Source of the DNA: Candidatus Latescibacterota bacterium
Lineage (GTDB): Bacteria; Latescibacterota; UBA2968; UBA8231
NCBI GenBank assembly: GCA_021295675.1
Contig: JAGWBY010000163.1
Span: forward strand, 1 to 6,242
Length of the DNA: 6,242 nt
Direction of reading: 5' to 3'
The notes below the pieces were generated by a model. It ran no database searches. It worked only from the letters and a program-made list of their open reading frames with translations, and was not told the DNA's origin. Shown one piece after another: positions 1 to 6,242 of this stretch (within the stretch, counting starts at the first letter, position 1; every line of letters begins with the position of its first letter). A program made the translations under genes and the position numbers.

Positions 1-1
1 G

Positions 2-2047
2 CGCGAATGTACGGGAAGCGCCAACCCGCATCAGATAGTGATTGGCCCGCGCGGCAGCGGGAAAACGAGCCTGCTGCTGCGCGTCGCGGTCGAGGTGTGC
101 CGAGACGCCGGATTGCGGTCCAACTTCTTTCCGATCGTCTTTGCCGAGGAGAGCTACGAAGTTTCCACCGCCGGAGAGTTCTGGTTGGTATGTCTGTCTC
201 GCCTAGCCGACCAAGTGCCTCACAAGGAAGATGCTCCCGACCTGCGCCGAACGTACGAAGACTTATGTACCATTCAGGACGACCAAACTCTTGCTGAACG
301 CTGCCTTGGCGCTCTGCTCGACTTCTCGGATCGAGAGGGTAAGCGGCTCGTACTGATGGTCGAGAATTTGAACATGATGTTCAGGGACATGGCGGACCCG
401 GACGCGGGCTGGCGGCTGCGCAAGATCCTCCAGAACGAGCCGCGGATTATCCTGCTCGCCAGCGCGACTAGCCGATTCGACGAGATTGACCACCCAGACC
501 ACGCCTTATACGACCTATTCCGAATACTGCTGCTACGCCCGCTCGACACTAACGAATGCACAGCGCTGTGGGAAGCGGTGGTCGGCAAATGCCCTCCGCC
601 TGAGACCATTCGATCACTGGAGATTCTCACCGGTGGTAGCCCGCGTCTGATCGCCATCGTAGCTCGCTTCGATGCAGTGCAATCCTTTCGCGAACTCATG
701 GCCGAACTACTCGACCTCGTCGATGACCATACGGAGTACTTCAAGAGCCATATCGAATCACTCCCAGCGCAGGAGCGGCGAGTCTATCTCGTGCTCGCCG
801 ACCTGTGGAAGCCAGCGACTACGAGGGAGATCGCGGTCCGCGCCCGGCTGGAGACGAGCAAGTGCAGTGCCCAACTCACTCGCCTCATCGAGCGGGGCGT
901 CGTTCAGGTCATGGGTGGTACTGCCCGGCGCAAACAGTATTACCTGACTGAGCGCCTCTACAACATCTACTACTTGCTGCGGCGCTCCCGCGGACAGGAT
1001 TCCCTGATTCAGGCCCTTATCCAATTCATGGAGTCGTACTACTCTGGGACTGAACTGAAGGACATAGGTGTTCACATCGCCCGCGAGGCAGGGAGTTTCG
1101 GCGGGGAGATGCAAACGATGGCCCGGATCGCACTCGCGCAGATGATAAGGTTGCCTGTACTGGCCGAATATCGAGAAGAGTTGCTTACGACGATCGAACA
1201 GACTGAGTTGTTGGCCGCGAAGGAGATATTCGATAAAGCGGTTGCTCTGAAGGATCAGAATCGGCCAGAAGAAGCACTGTCCGCCTTCGACGAAGTGGTG
1301 CGTCGATTCGCCGAGAGCAAAATGCCGAAGGTCTCCCGACTAGTCGCAATGGCCCTCTTCGAGAGAGGACTCACACTCAACGACTTAGACCGGCCAGAGG
1401 ACGCACTTACCGCCTATGACGAAGTAGTGCGCCGATTCGGCGATAGTAAGACGCCAGACGTTCTCGGACTAGTTGCACAGGCCCTCGTCGAAAAAGGGTT
1501 CATACTCGTCAGGCTAGATCGTACAGAGGATGCGCTGGCTACCTTCGATGAGGTGGTGCGTCGATCCGCCGACAGCGAATCCTTTGCAGGCCGTGTAGCG
1601 ACTGAGCACGCGCTGCTTGGAAAAGCGTATCTTGAATTGGAGTGTCGGCGGTACAAGGCAGCCATCAAAACGGCTTGTCGAGTACTTGATCTGTGCCACA
1701 CAGCATCACCGGAGTACCGATGGCTGGCTCACCTAATCAGGGCAAAGGCAACCCTCGCAAATGGGGACTTATCCGCGAGCGAGCAAGACATCGCGGCGAT
1801 CTTGACGATTCTCCCCAGTCTCGGCTCCCTTCCGAAGGAGATCCTTGAAGAACTGATAGAGTTCAGCATCGAGATCGGGCCAGAGCGCATGGTCGAGCTT
1901 ATTCAGGCGTCGCCGTCGGCAAATCTTCTGTTGCCGCTTACGACGGCTTTGGAGCAGGAACTTGGACGCGAGCCCCGAGTAGCGCTTGAGGTCGCGGAAG
2001 TTGCCGAGGATATCCGGAAGGACCTGGCGAAGCTAAGAGAAACGTAG
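2..2047 (+). CDS. P-loop NTPase with winged helix and C-terminal TPR repeats (5' end missing)
   Basis: The reading frame is open to the left edge. A GTG at 38 exists, but the codons before it (ending NPHQIVIGPRG) read as a normal lead-in to the P-loop, so the true start is outside the window, probably by a few dozen codons. Counting from GTG 38 as residue 1: Walker A GPRGSGKT at 3-10; Walker B-like strand RLVLMVEN at 103-110, with E where D is usual; a sensor-like strand ending SATSRF at about 137-147; a GGSPRL motif at 199-204, typical of archaeal-ATPase/AAA_16/STAND-related ATPases; a winged-helix region at about 245-316 ending in YYLTERLYNIYYLLRR; a helical linker; then three 43-residue TPR-like units at 409-537 and further helices to the stop. 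It is probably a cytoplasmic ATP-driven switch whose TPRs bind a partner. No enzymatic effector domain is visible in the part present. Substrate and trigger are unknown. Confidence 0.9.
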   Translation, partial: RECTGSANPHQIVIGPRGSGKTSLLLRVAVEVCRDAGLRSNFFPIVFAEESYEVSTAGEFWLVCLSRLADQVPHKEDAPDLRRTYEDLCTIQDDQTLAERCLGALLDFSDREGKRLVLMVENLNMMFRDMADPDAGWRLRKILQNEPRIILLASATSRFDEIDHPDHALYDLFRILLLRPLDTNECTALWEAVVGKCPPPETIRSLEILTGGSPRLIAIVARFDAVQSFRELMAELLDLVDDHTEYFKSHIESLPAQERRVYLVLADLWKPATTREIAVRARLETSKCSAQLTRLIERGVVQVMGGTARRKQYYLTERLYNIYYLLRRSRGQDSLIQALIQFMESYYSGTELKDIGVHIAREAGSFGGEMQTMARIALAQMIRLPVLAEYREELLTTIEQTELLAAKEIFDKAVALKDQNRPEEALSAFDEVVRRFAESKMPKVSRLVAMALFERGLTLNDLDRPEDALTAYDEVVRRFGDSKTPDVLGLVAQALVEKGFILVRLDRTEDALATFDEVVRRSADSESFAGRVATEHALLGKAYLELECRRYKAAIKTACRVLDLCHTASPEYRWLAHLIRAKATLANGDLSASEQDIAAILTILPSLGSLPKEILEELIEFSIEIGPERMVELIQASPSANLLLPLTTALEQELGREPRVALEVAEVAEDIRKDLAKLRET
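1262..1648 (+). repeat. Three tandem 129-bp TPR-coding repeats
   Basis: Units begin at 1262, 1391 and 1520, each with an Arg codon opening RPEEAL, RPEDAL or RTEDAL, and the spacing is exactly 129 bp (43 codons) between starts. Each unit carries the core FDEVVRR or YDEVVRR. Units 1 and 2 share the following DS/ES-K-(M/T)-P segment and an (A)L(F/V)E(R/K)G helix. Unit 3 diverges after its first helix. The units are longer than a canonical 34-residue TPR because of a loop between the helices. The similarity at both protein and DNA level points to duplication inside the gene. Confidence 0.85.
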
Positions 2048-2248
2048 AGCGATGGCGTCGAGTAACTAGGACGAAGGGAGTTCGCTTGTGAAGCGCATCC
2101 GCGAATTGGAGTTCATTTCCGATCTTGCCAAATACCGAGTTATGTAGACGATATCGTGGATTGAGACGAATTTCGCGATCGCAATTGAGCATAGCTGCTG
2201 ATAGCATTACATAACAACAACGATAGAATCCTATGGAGGAGTAACCCT
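2048..2248. other. Intergenic spacer, no supported gene
   Basis: This spacer is visibly more AT-rich than the genes on either side. It holds a small hairpin (CGCTT 2083-2087, AAGCG 2091-2095, loop GTG), too weak and without a T-run to be called a terminator. It also holds one GCGATCGC octamer palindrome at 2175-2182. A possible sigma-70-like element, TTGAGC at 2185-2190 with a 17-base gap to TACATA at 2208-2213, matches the -10 consensus poorly. A 19-codon frame from GTG 2088 to TAG 2147 has a GA-rich stretch upstream, but nothing else supports it as a gene. Confidence 0.5.
2235..2241 (+). promoter_or_regulatory. Strong Shine-Dalgarno site of the hydrolase gene
   Basis: GGAGGAG is followed by seven bases and then the ATG at 2249. 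This fixes the start codon of the alpha/beta hydrolase. Confidence 0.85.
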
Positions 2249-2965
2249 ATGTTTGGAACCATTCGCAATCCATCCGGCGAAGTGCTGGACTACACTTTTC
2301 ACGCTGGCACGGAGGGGTCGCGGCACATCGTCGTCTTGGGGCACGGCGTGACCGGCAACAAGGACCGCCCCTTTGTCGTAGCGCTCGCCGAGGGGCTAGC
2401 GGCCGCTGGCATCCACGCGCTGCGCTTTTCCTTTGCCGGCAATGGCGCGTCCGAGGGCCGCTTTGCCGACGCGACGATCTCCAAAGAAGTCGAAGACCTC
2501 GGCGCGGTACTCAGTGCCTTGGACGGCTACTCGGTCTGCTATATCGGCCACAGCATGGGTGGTGCGGTCGGCGTCTTGAGCCGCGACGAGCGCATCGGCC
2601 TGCTCGTCTCCTTGGCGGGCATGGTACATACGCACGCCTTTGCCGAGCGCGAGTTTGGCGAAGAGGTGCCCGACGAGGGCTGCATGTGGGACGAGCCTGA
2701 CTGCCCGCTCTCGCAGGCCTACATGGACGACATGGCTCAGATCGACACTGTGGTGCGACGCGGGGCCGAGATTGTAGTGCCTTGGCTGCTGGTACACGGC
2801 AGTGAGGACGATGTGGTCCCGACTGCTGACTCGCACGACATCCTTGCCCGAACCAGCGACAATGCCGAACTCGTCGTCATCGACGGAGCCGACCACGTCT
2901 TTAGCGAGCACGCGCAGGTCATGGTCGAAAGGGTCGTCGGATGGCTACAAGGGCAGTGGGCATAA
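2249..2965 (+). CDS. Alpha/beta hydrolase, serine aminopeptidase S33 / Hydrolase_4-like
   Basis: This is a complete 238-residue cytoplasmic enzyme with no signal peptide or membrane helix. The oxyanion-hole loop is GHGVTGNK from residue 31. The nucleophile elbow GHSMGG puts the catalytic Ser at 102. The acid is Asp187 in HGSEDDVVP and the base is His216 in GADHVF. The triad is therefore intact and in family order, and the length is normal for a single-domain member. Members of this superfamily hydrolyse esters, lipids or peptides; the substrate cannot be read from the sequence. The lid region carries two Cys (145 and 152) close together, which could pair but have no known role here. The start is set by the GGAGGAG site. 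The cytochrome gene follows on the same strand after 94 bases with no obvious terminator, so co-transcription is possible. I would not assign it a role in electron transport on that basis. Confidence 0.95.
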   Translation: MFGTIRNPSGEVLDYTFHAGTEGSRHIVVLGHGVTGNKDRPFVVALAEGLAAAGIHALRFSFAGNGASEGRFADATISKEVEDLGAVLSALDGYSVCYIGHSMGGAVGVLSRDERIGLLVSLAGMVHTHAFAEREFGEEVPDEGCMWDEPDCPLSQAYMDDMAQIDTVVRRGAEIVVPWLLVHGSEDDVVPTADSHDILARTSDNAELVVIDGADHVFSEHAQVMVERVVGWLQGQWA

Positions 2966-3016
2966 GCATCTCCGCAGGCCGCAGCCTACCAGAGACCGCG
3001 CTCAACTCCTATCTTT

Positions 3017-3059
3017 AAAGGAGTACGCCCGGCAATCCCGCCGGCCATACGCGCTCTGA
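3017..3059 (+). promoter_or_regulatory. Distant Shine-Dalgarno-like site and hairpin before the cytochrome start
   Basis: AAAGGAG at 3017-3023 is a good ribosome binding sequence, but no ATG, GTG or TTG lies at normal distance. The first usable start in any frame is the ATG at 3060, 36 bases later, and in that frame a TGA at 3057-3059 directly precedes it. Between them CCGGC (3029-3033) and GCCGG (3040-3044) can pair around a six-base loop. Folding would shorten the gap to about 20 unpaired bases, which is still long. No T-run follows, so it is not a terminator. A role in translation control is speculative. Confidence 0.3.
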
Positions 3060-5846
3060 ATGAGTACTCGCCAGCAACGGACCTTGCTGGCCGTGGTGGC
3101 CTTGGGCGTCTTCATGGTCGCCGATACGCTCTATTTGCTGACCAATCGGCTGGCCGACGCCCTCGATTTCTCCTACTTCGCGGTTACTGACATTTCCCTG
3201 CCCAAATTTTACCAAGGCATGGTGCTGTCGCATACGGGCGTCGGTTTGGTGTTGGTGGTACTGGCGATGGGTTTTGTGGCTTGGCACCTACCGGCGGTGT
3301 GGCGCAAGAGCCGCAAGCGGGCCATCCTCACCGGCATCGCCACGCTGACGCTGGGCATCGTACTGGCCATCAGCGGGCTGTTCATCCTCAGCGCGGCGAG
3401 CAATCGCGGCAACCCGGTGGCGTACTGGAGCCACGTGGCCGCGGCGGTTTTGGTTCCCCTCTTTTACTTGGCGCACCGCCGCCTCTCGCTGTGGAAGCCC
3501 TCGGCGCGGAGCTATCGCGTCGTGCCCATAGCGGTGGTTGGGCTGTTGGCGCTGGCCGTGGTGCTACACGGGTTGAGCTATAGCGGTGAGCAGTACACGC
3601 AGGCGGCCGAGCAGGCATTTGCCGCTGGCAAGCACACCGGGCCGGGTTCCAAGGCGCGGGAGGTCGCTGACTTTGCCCCAGACGACTTTGTTCCTGCCAA
3701 TTTCGTGCCGGCTGAGAGTCCCTTTTTCCCGGCGGCTACTACGACTACGACCGGCGATGTGCTGCCCTCGCGGATCATCACGCGCGGCGATCTGTCGCAT
3801 CCGGAAAAACTCGCTGGCGACATGGACGAGTACGGCTTTGTGGTCAACGAGCCGATTGGTTCGGAGACTTGCGCCCGCTGCCACGCGGCAATTGTCGAAC
3901 AGTGGGCGACTTCGGCGCACCGCTTTGCTTCGTTTAACAATCCTTTCTACGAGGCGACGATCAATCACATGCGCAGCAACTCAACTGAGAGCAATGCGGA
4001 GGTTGACGCGCATATCGCTTATTACAAGGACTTGGCAGGCGAGGAGGCCAAGATCAAGTCCAAGTCGCTGATGCTGGCGGGCAAAATGACCGAAGAGATC
4101 GACCGCGCCTCGCCCCAAGCTCAAGCCGGGCTGACCTGTCTGGGCTGCCACGCCATCGACGAGATTCACGACCAGACCGGCAACGGCAACTACAACATCG
4201 CCGACGAGCAAGAGGATCCCTATCTGTTTGCTGAGGCCAAAGAAGGCGTGGGCCGCTTCGTGCACGACACGGCGCTGAAGGCGCGGCCCATCGTGCACAA
4301 GAAGCAGATGCTCAAGCCGTTCTTCCGCACCTCTGAGTTTTGCGCCACTTGCCACAAGGTCAGCCTCGACTCGCGCGTCAATGGCTACCGCTGGCTGCGC
4401 GGCCAAGACGAATACGACAATTGGCACGCCTCTAGAACCTTCTACTTGCCTGCTGTCAAGCGGGTCTGCCAGGATTGCCACATGCCGCTGGAGGAAGCGG
4501 TTGGCGGCGACGTGTCGGCGCGGGATGGGTACGTCAAGTCGCATCGCTTTTTGGCGGTCAATACGGCTCTGCCCTACATCCGCGGGGACGAGGAGACCAT
4601 TGCGCGGATCGAGGAATTTTTGCAAGACGAAAAACTCAGCGTCGATGTGTTCGCGCTGCACCACCAAGAAGAAGCGCACTACGCGTTGGATAAGAGCCAG
4701 CCGGCACTGGTGCCCGGCGGAGACTATACATTCGACGTGGTGGTGCGCAACAAGGGCGTCGGGCACACTTTCCCGGGTGGGACCAACGATTCCAACGAGG
4801 GCTGGTTAGAGGTCTCGGTAGTGAGCGACGACGACGCGGTGTTGGCTTTGAGCGGGGCGGTGCAAGACGATGGGCACGTCGATCCGGGAGCCCACTTTTA
4901 CAAGGCGCTGATGGTCGATGCAGAAGGCCAAGCCATCCACCGGCGCAACGCGCAGGACATCGTCACGGCCGTGTACGTGCGCACCATTGGTCCGGGTACG
5001 GCGGATGTGGCGCACTACAGCTTCGAGGTGCCCGAGGACTACGCGGGGCGCGAGCTGACGCTGCGGGCGCGGCTACTGTGGCGCAAGTTCGACCGCACCT
5101 ATACGGAATTTGCCTTCAATAACAACCGAGAGGGCTTCCGCCGCTTCGACCAAGTGCCGGATTTGCCGGTAACTGAGATCGCTCGCAGCGAGGTGGAGTT
5201 GGTGGTGGGAGAGTCGTCCGCGCAGGGTACGCCGGATGCGGGCGACTGGATGCGCTTCAATGACTATGGCATTGGCTTGCTGCTTCAAGACGATACCCAA
5301 GGAGCCGCACGGGCCTTTGCGACGGTGGAACAGCTAGCGCCGGAGCGCTTGGACGGCTGCCGCAACTTGGCCAAGGTTGCCGTGCGCGACGGTCACTTGG
5401 AGCGGGCCTACGAACATTTGGAGGACTGCGAGGCGCTGGTTAGCGGCGACGGGCAGACGGCTTGGGTGTGGGGCGTGGTGTTGCAGGAGGATGGCCGCTA
5501 CGAGGCTGCGGCGCAGGCGTATCGCCGAGTGTTGCGCGACTTTCCCGAGGATCGGGCGACGTGGCGGAATTTGGGCCGGGTGCTGTATCTCGACGGCCGT
5601 TTTGAGGAGGCTTTGGAGGCTCTCGATGGCGTGCTGGCTATTGACCCGGAGGACCGCGTCGCCCACTACCATCGGATGCTTTCGCTGCGTGCTCTCGGCC
5701 GCGAGGATGAGGCCCTCATCGCCGAGCGGGCTTACCAGTACTACCAGATCGACGAGTCGGCTCAGGAGCTGACGCGCCGCTATCGGCTAGCGCATCCACA
5801 CGACAACCGCGAGGCGCTCAAGATACACGTTCATTCTGTCCGTTGA
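3060..5846 (+). CDS. Membrane-anchored tetraheme cytochrome c with b-heme-like membrane domain and TPRs
   Basis: This is a complete 928-residue protein. Five hydrophobic helices are visible at about residues 9-27, 50-77, 87-110, 118-139 and 151-172. Arg/Lys-rich segments at 1-8, 81-88 and 140-153 put the N-terminus in the cytoplasm and everything after 173 in the periplasm, where c-hemes are attached. Helices 2 and 4 each carry two His (58 and 76; 125 and 139), a layout suited to two bis-His b-hemes. An Ala/Pro/Phe/Thr-rich linker (about 185-235) follows. Four CxxCH motifs lie at 271-275, 360-364, 428-432 and 470-474; the first one's context (CARCH, then W..SAHRF) resembles the cytochrome c554 family. 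A beta-rich stretch at 545-690 includes GHTFPGGT. Five TPR units fill about 729-898. The likely role is electron transfer between quinones and a periplasmic acceptor or donor, with the TPRs as a docking surface; partner and substrate are unknown. The start ATG lacks a close ribosome binding site, but M1 gives a sensible short cationic tail before helix 1. Confidence 0.93.
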   Translation: MSTRQQRTLLAVVALGVFMVADTLYLLTNRLADALDFSYFAVTDISLPKFYQGMVLSHTGVGLVLVVLAMGFVAWHLPAVWRKSRKRAILTGIATLTLGIVLAISGLFILSAASNRGNPVAYWSHVAAAVLVPLFYLAHRRLSLWKPSARSYRVVPIAVVGLLALAVVLHGLSYSGEQYTQAAEQAFAAGKHTGPGSKAREVADFAPDDFVPANFVPAESPFFPAATTTTTGDVLPSRIITRGDLSHPEKLAGDMDEYGFVVNEPIGSETCARCHAAIVEQWATSAHRFASFNNPFYEATINHMRSNSTESNAEVDAHIAYYKDLAGEEAKIKSKSLMLAGKMTEEIDRASPQAQAGLTCLGCHAIDEIHDQTGNGNYNIADEQEDPYLFAEAKEGVGRFVHDTALKARPIVHKKQMLKPFFRTSEFCATCHKVSLDSRVNGYRWLRGQDEYDNWHASRTFYLPAVKRVCQDCHMPLEEAVGGDVSARDGYVKSHRFLAVNTALPYIRGDEETIARIEEFLQDEKLSVDVFALHHQEEAHYALDKSQPALVPGGDYTFDVVVRNKGVGHTFPGGTNDSNEGWLEVSVVSDDDAVLALSGAVQDDGHVDPGAHFYKALMVDAEGQAIHRRNAQDIVTAVYVRTIGPGTADVAHYSFEVPEDYAGRELTLRARLLWRKFDRTYTEFAFNNNREGFRRFDQVPDLPVTEIARSEVELVVGESSAQGTPDAGDWMRFNDYGIGLLLQDDTQGAARAFATVEQLAPERLDGCRNLAKVAVRDGHLERAYEHLEDCEALVSGDGQTAWVWGVVLQEDGRYEAAAQAYRRVLRDFPEDRATWRNLGRVLYLDGRFEEALEALDGVLAIDPEDRVAHYHRMLSLRALGREDEALIAERAYQYYQIDESAQELTRRYRLAHPHDNREALKIHVHSVR
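3870..4481 (+). other. Cluster of four c-type heme attachment motifs
   Basis: The CxxCH codons lie at 3870-3884 (CARCH), 4137-4151 (CLGCH), 4341-4355 (CATCH) and 4467-4481 (CQDCH, followed by MP). Candidate distal ligands nearby are His287, 303, 413, 456 and 495. I found no unusual CxnCH variants elsewhere in the protein, so four covalent hemes are predicted. Confidence 0.92.
5831..5846. other. Convergent 16-bp overlap of two genes
   Basis: The cytochrome's last five codons and its TGA (5844-5846) overlap the last codons and the stop (TCA on +, 5831-5833) of the minus-strand DUF4926 gene. Both 3' ends code, so no terminator sits between the genes and each transcript must end inside the other gene or rely on another mechanism. 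Confidence 0.85.
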
Positions 5847-6076
5847 GGGCGCACGTGGAGAATTTCTTCCATGCCTAGTGCCCGCACTTGGTCGGCCTCT
5901 AGGGTGAGGACGGCGTGGTTGGGAAACTCCACCTCGTACGCGGCTCCTTCGCCGTGAATGAAAACCACGACCCCGACATCGCCGGCGATCAGCTCGGCTT
6001 GGGGTTGATCGGCTGTCAGGACAGCCCGTCGGTGTTCGGCTAGGGGTTCAGCTAGGGGTTCGGCTAGGGTATTCAT
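5831..6076 (-). CDS. DUF4926 domain protein
   Basis: This 81-residue protein is small, soluble and without signal peptide or membrane helix. Residues from about 15 to the end match what I know of DUF4926: an AVLTADQP lead, AGDVGVVVFIHGEG, then AYEVEF, then LTLEADQVRAL and a closing HVRPQ segment. The fold is probably a small SH3-like beta barrel, and its function is unknown to me. The N-terminus is odd: after MNT come three LAEP/LAEH tetrapeptides coded by a 12-bp tandem repeat. The start is secured by an AAAGGAG site seven bases upstream. The gene lies three bases downstream of a DUF6883-like gene, a pairing I recall from other bacteria, so the two are probably co-translated. Confidence 0.85.
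   Translation of the reverse strand: MNTLAEPLAEPLAEHRRAVLTADQPQAELIAGDVGVVVFIHGEGAAYEVEFPNHAVLTLEADQVRALGMEEILHVRPQRTE
6034..6069 (-). repeat. 12-bp tandem repeat, three copies, inside a coding region
   Basis: The plus-strand unit GTTCGGCTAGGG occurs at 6034-6045, 6046-6057 (one G to A change) and 6058-6069. Read on the minus strand it codes LAEP-type tetrapeptides just after the start codon of the DUF4926 gene. Because the unit is four codons, gain or loss of copies keeps the frame. Confidence 0.95.
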
Positions 6077-6079
6077 GAA

Positions 6080-6241
6080 CTAACTCCTTTGTGGAACGGC
6101 CGTTACAAAGCGTAGCGCGGTCTCGCCTCGTCGAACGAACCACACGGTGCGTACGTAAAATAGGCCGTATGATGGTGTGTCAATATATCCAAGGATAATG
6201 TATTTGGTGCCGTGCTCAGTTGCAATGCGTTCGGCAAGTGG
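6080..6241 (-). CDS. DUF6883-like protein, C-terminal fragment (gene continues past right edge)
   Basis: Reading the minus strand from the right edge gives 53 codons and a TAG stop at 6082-6080. No start codon is needed because the gene enters from outside. Visible motifs are HGTKYIILGYID, then YVRTVWFVRRGE, and a closing LRFVTAVPQ. The pattern of GTKY, a strand with TVW(hydrophobic)V, and a final FVTA-P matches the C-terminal half of DUF6883 proteins as I remember them. The coding reading is supported by good spacing with the following DUF4926 gene and by the absence of competing frames with sensible protein. The function is unknown. The N-terminal half and promoter lie outside the window. 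Confidence 0.72.
   Translation of the reverse strand, partial: PLAERIATEHGTKYIILGYIDTPSYGLFYVRTVWFVRRGETALRFVTAVPQRS
6084..6090 (-). promoter_or_regulatory. Shine-Dalgarno site of the DUF4926 gene, inside the upstream gene
   Basis: On the minus strand AAAGGAG is followed by seven bases and then the ATG at 6076. The site lies within the final codons of the DUF6883-like gene, whose stop (6082-6080) sits between it and the start. This geometry is typical of translational coupling and fixes the DUF4926 start. Confidence 0.85.
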
Positions 6242-6242
6242 T

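Noticed and set aside
7..297. 96-codon plus-strand frame at the left edge
   Set aside because: It is an Arg/Pro/Ser-rich shadow of the P-loop NTPase frame, which carries the Walker A motif.
2088..2147. 19-codon frame from GTG with a GA-rich upstream stretch
   Set aside because: It is too short to judge, the GTG sits in the loop of a small hairpin, and no partner or motif supports it. It could be a gene remnant.
2175..2182. GCGATCGC octamer, the HIP1 palindrome common in cyanobacteria
   Set aside because: I noticed only this copy, and single copies occur by chance in GC-rich DNA, so it does not support a cyanobacterial origin.
1938..2207. 89-codon open frame on the minus strand across the end of the NTPase gene and the spacer
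   Set aside because: Most of it is antisense to the supported NTPase gene, the protein is low in recognisable pattern, and it gives no family match I know.
2185..2213. Possible promoter TTGAGC, 17 bases, TACATA
   Set aside because: The -10 element matches only half of the consensus, so I do not list it as a feature. A TAGAAT at 2224-2229 fits better but would place the transcript start on the ribosome binding site.
3981..4766. 261-codon open frame on the minus strand within the cytochrome gene
   Set aside because: It is antisense to a region with four heme motifs in the plus frame. Long antisense frames are expected in GC-rich genes, and the protein shows no domain.

Overview
The window shows an ordinary-looking bacterial arrangement with five protein-coding genes, two of them cut by the window edges, and no RNA gene, IS element or CRISPR array that I can see. 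The DNA is moderately GC-rich, Shine-Dalgarno sites are clear, and a large membrane-anchored multiheme cytochrome is present, so the source respires through a periplasm and is probably Gram-negative. The TPR-rich proteins, the cytochrome/TPR fusion and the DUF6883/DUF4926 pair suggest an environmental, planctomycete-, acidobacteria- or candidate-phylum-like bacterium. This placement is a weak inference; no marker gene is present.

Layout. (1) 2-2047, + strand: the 3' part, nearly all, of a P-loop NTPase gene. The order is ATPase domain, winged helix, then three tandem 43-residue TPR-like repeats; its real start lies before base 1. (2) 2048-2248: a 200-bp, more AT-rich spacer. (3) 2249-2965, +: a complete single-domain alpha/beta hydrolase with a full Ser-Asp-His triad and a strong ribosome binding site. 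(4) 3060-5846, +: a complete 928-residue protein that joins a five-helix membrane module with two candidate b-heme sites, a tetraheme c-type cytochrome domain, a beta-rich section and five C-terminal TPRs. (5) 5831-6076, -: a small DUF4926-type protein, converging on the cytochrome gene and overlapping its last 16 bases. (6) 6080-6241, -: the C-terminal 53 codons of a DUF6883-like gene that runs off the right edge, only 3 bases upstream of the DUF4926 start.

Function. The hydrolase and cytochrome may be co-transcribed (94-bp gap, same strand). The cytochrome is the most substantial protein: it looks able to carry electrons between the membrane quinone pool and periplasmic partners, with the TPRs as a docking surface. 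The two right-hand genes form a tightly coupled two-gene unit of unknown function. The left-hand NTPase resembles signalling or defence ATPases of the archaeal-ATPase/STAND-related kind and is compositionally different from the cytochrome gene.
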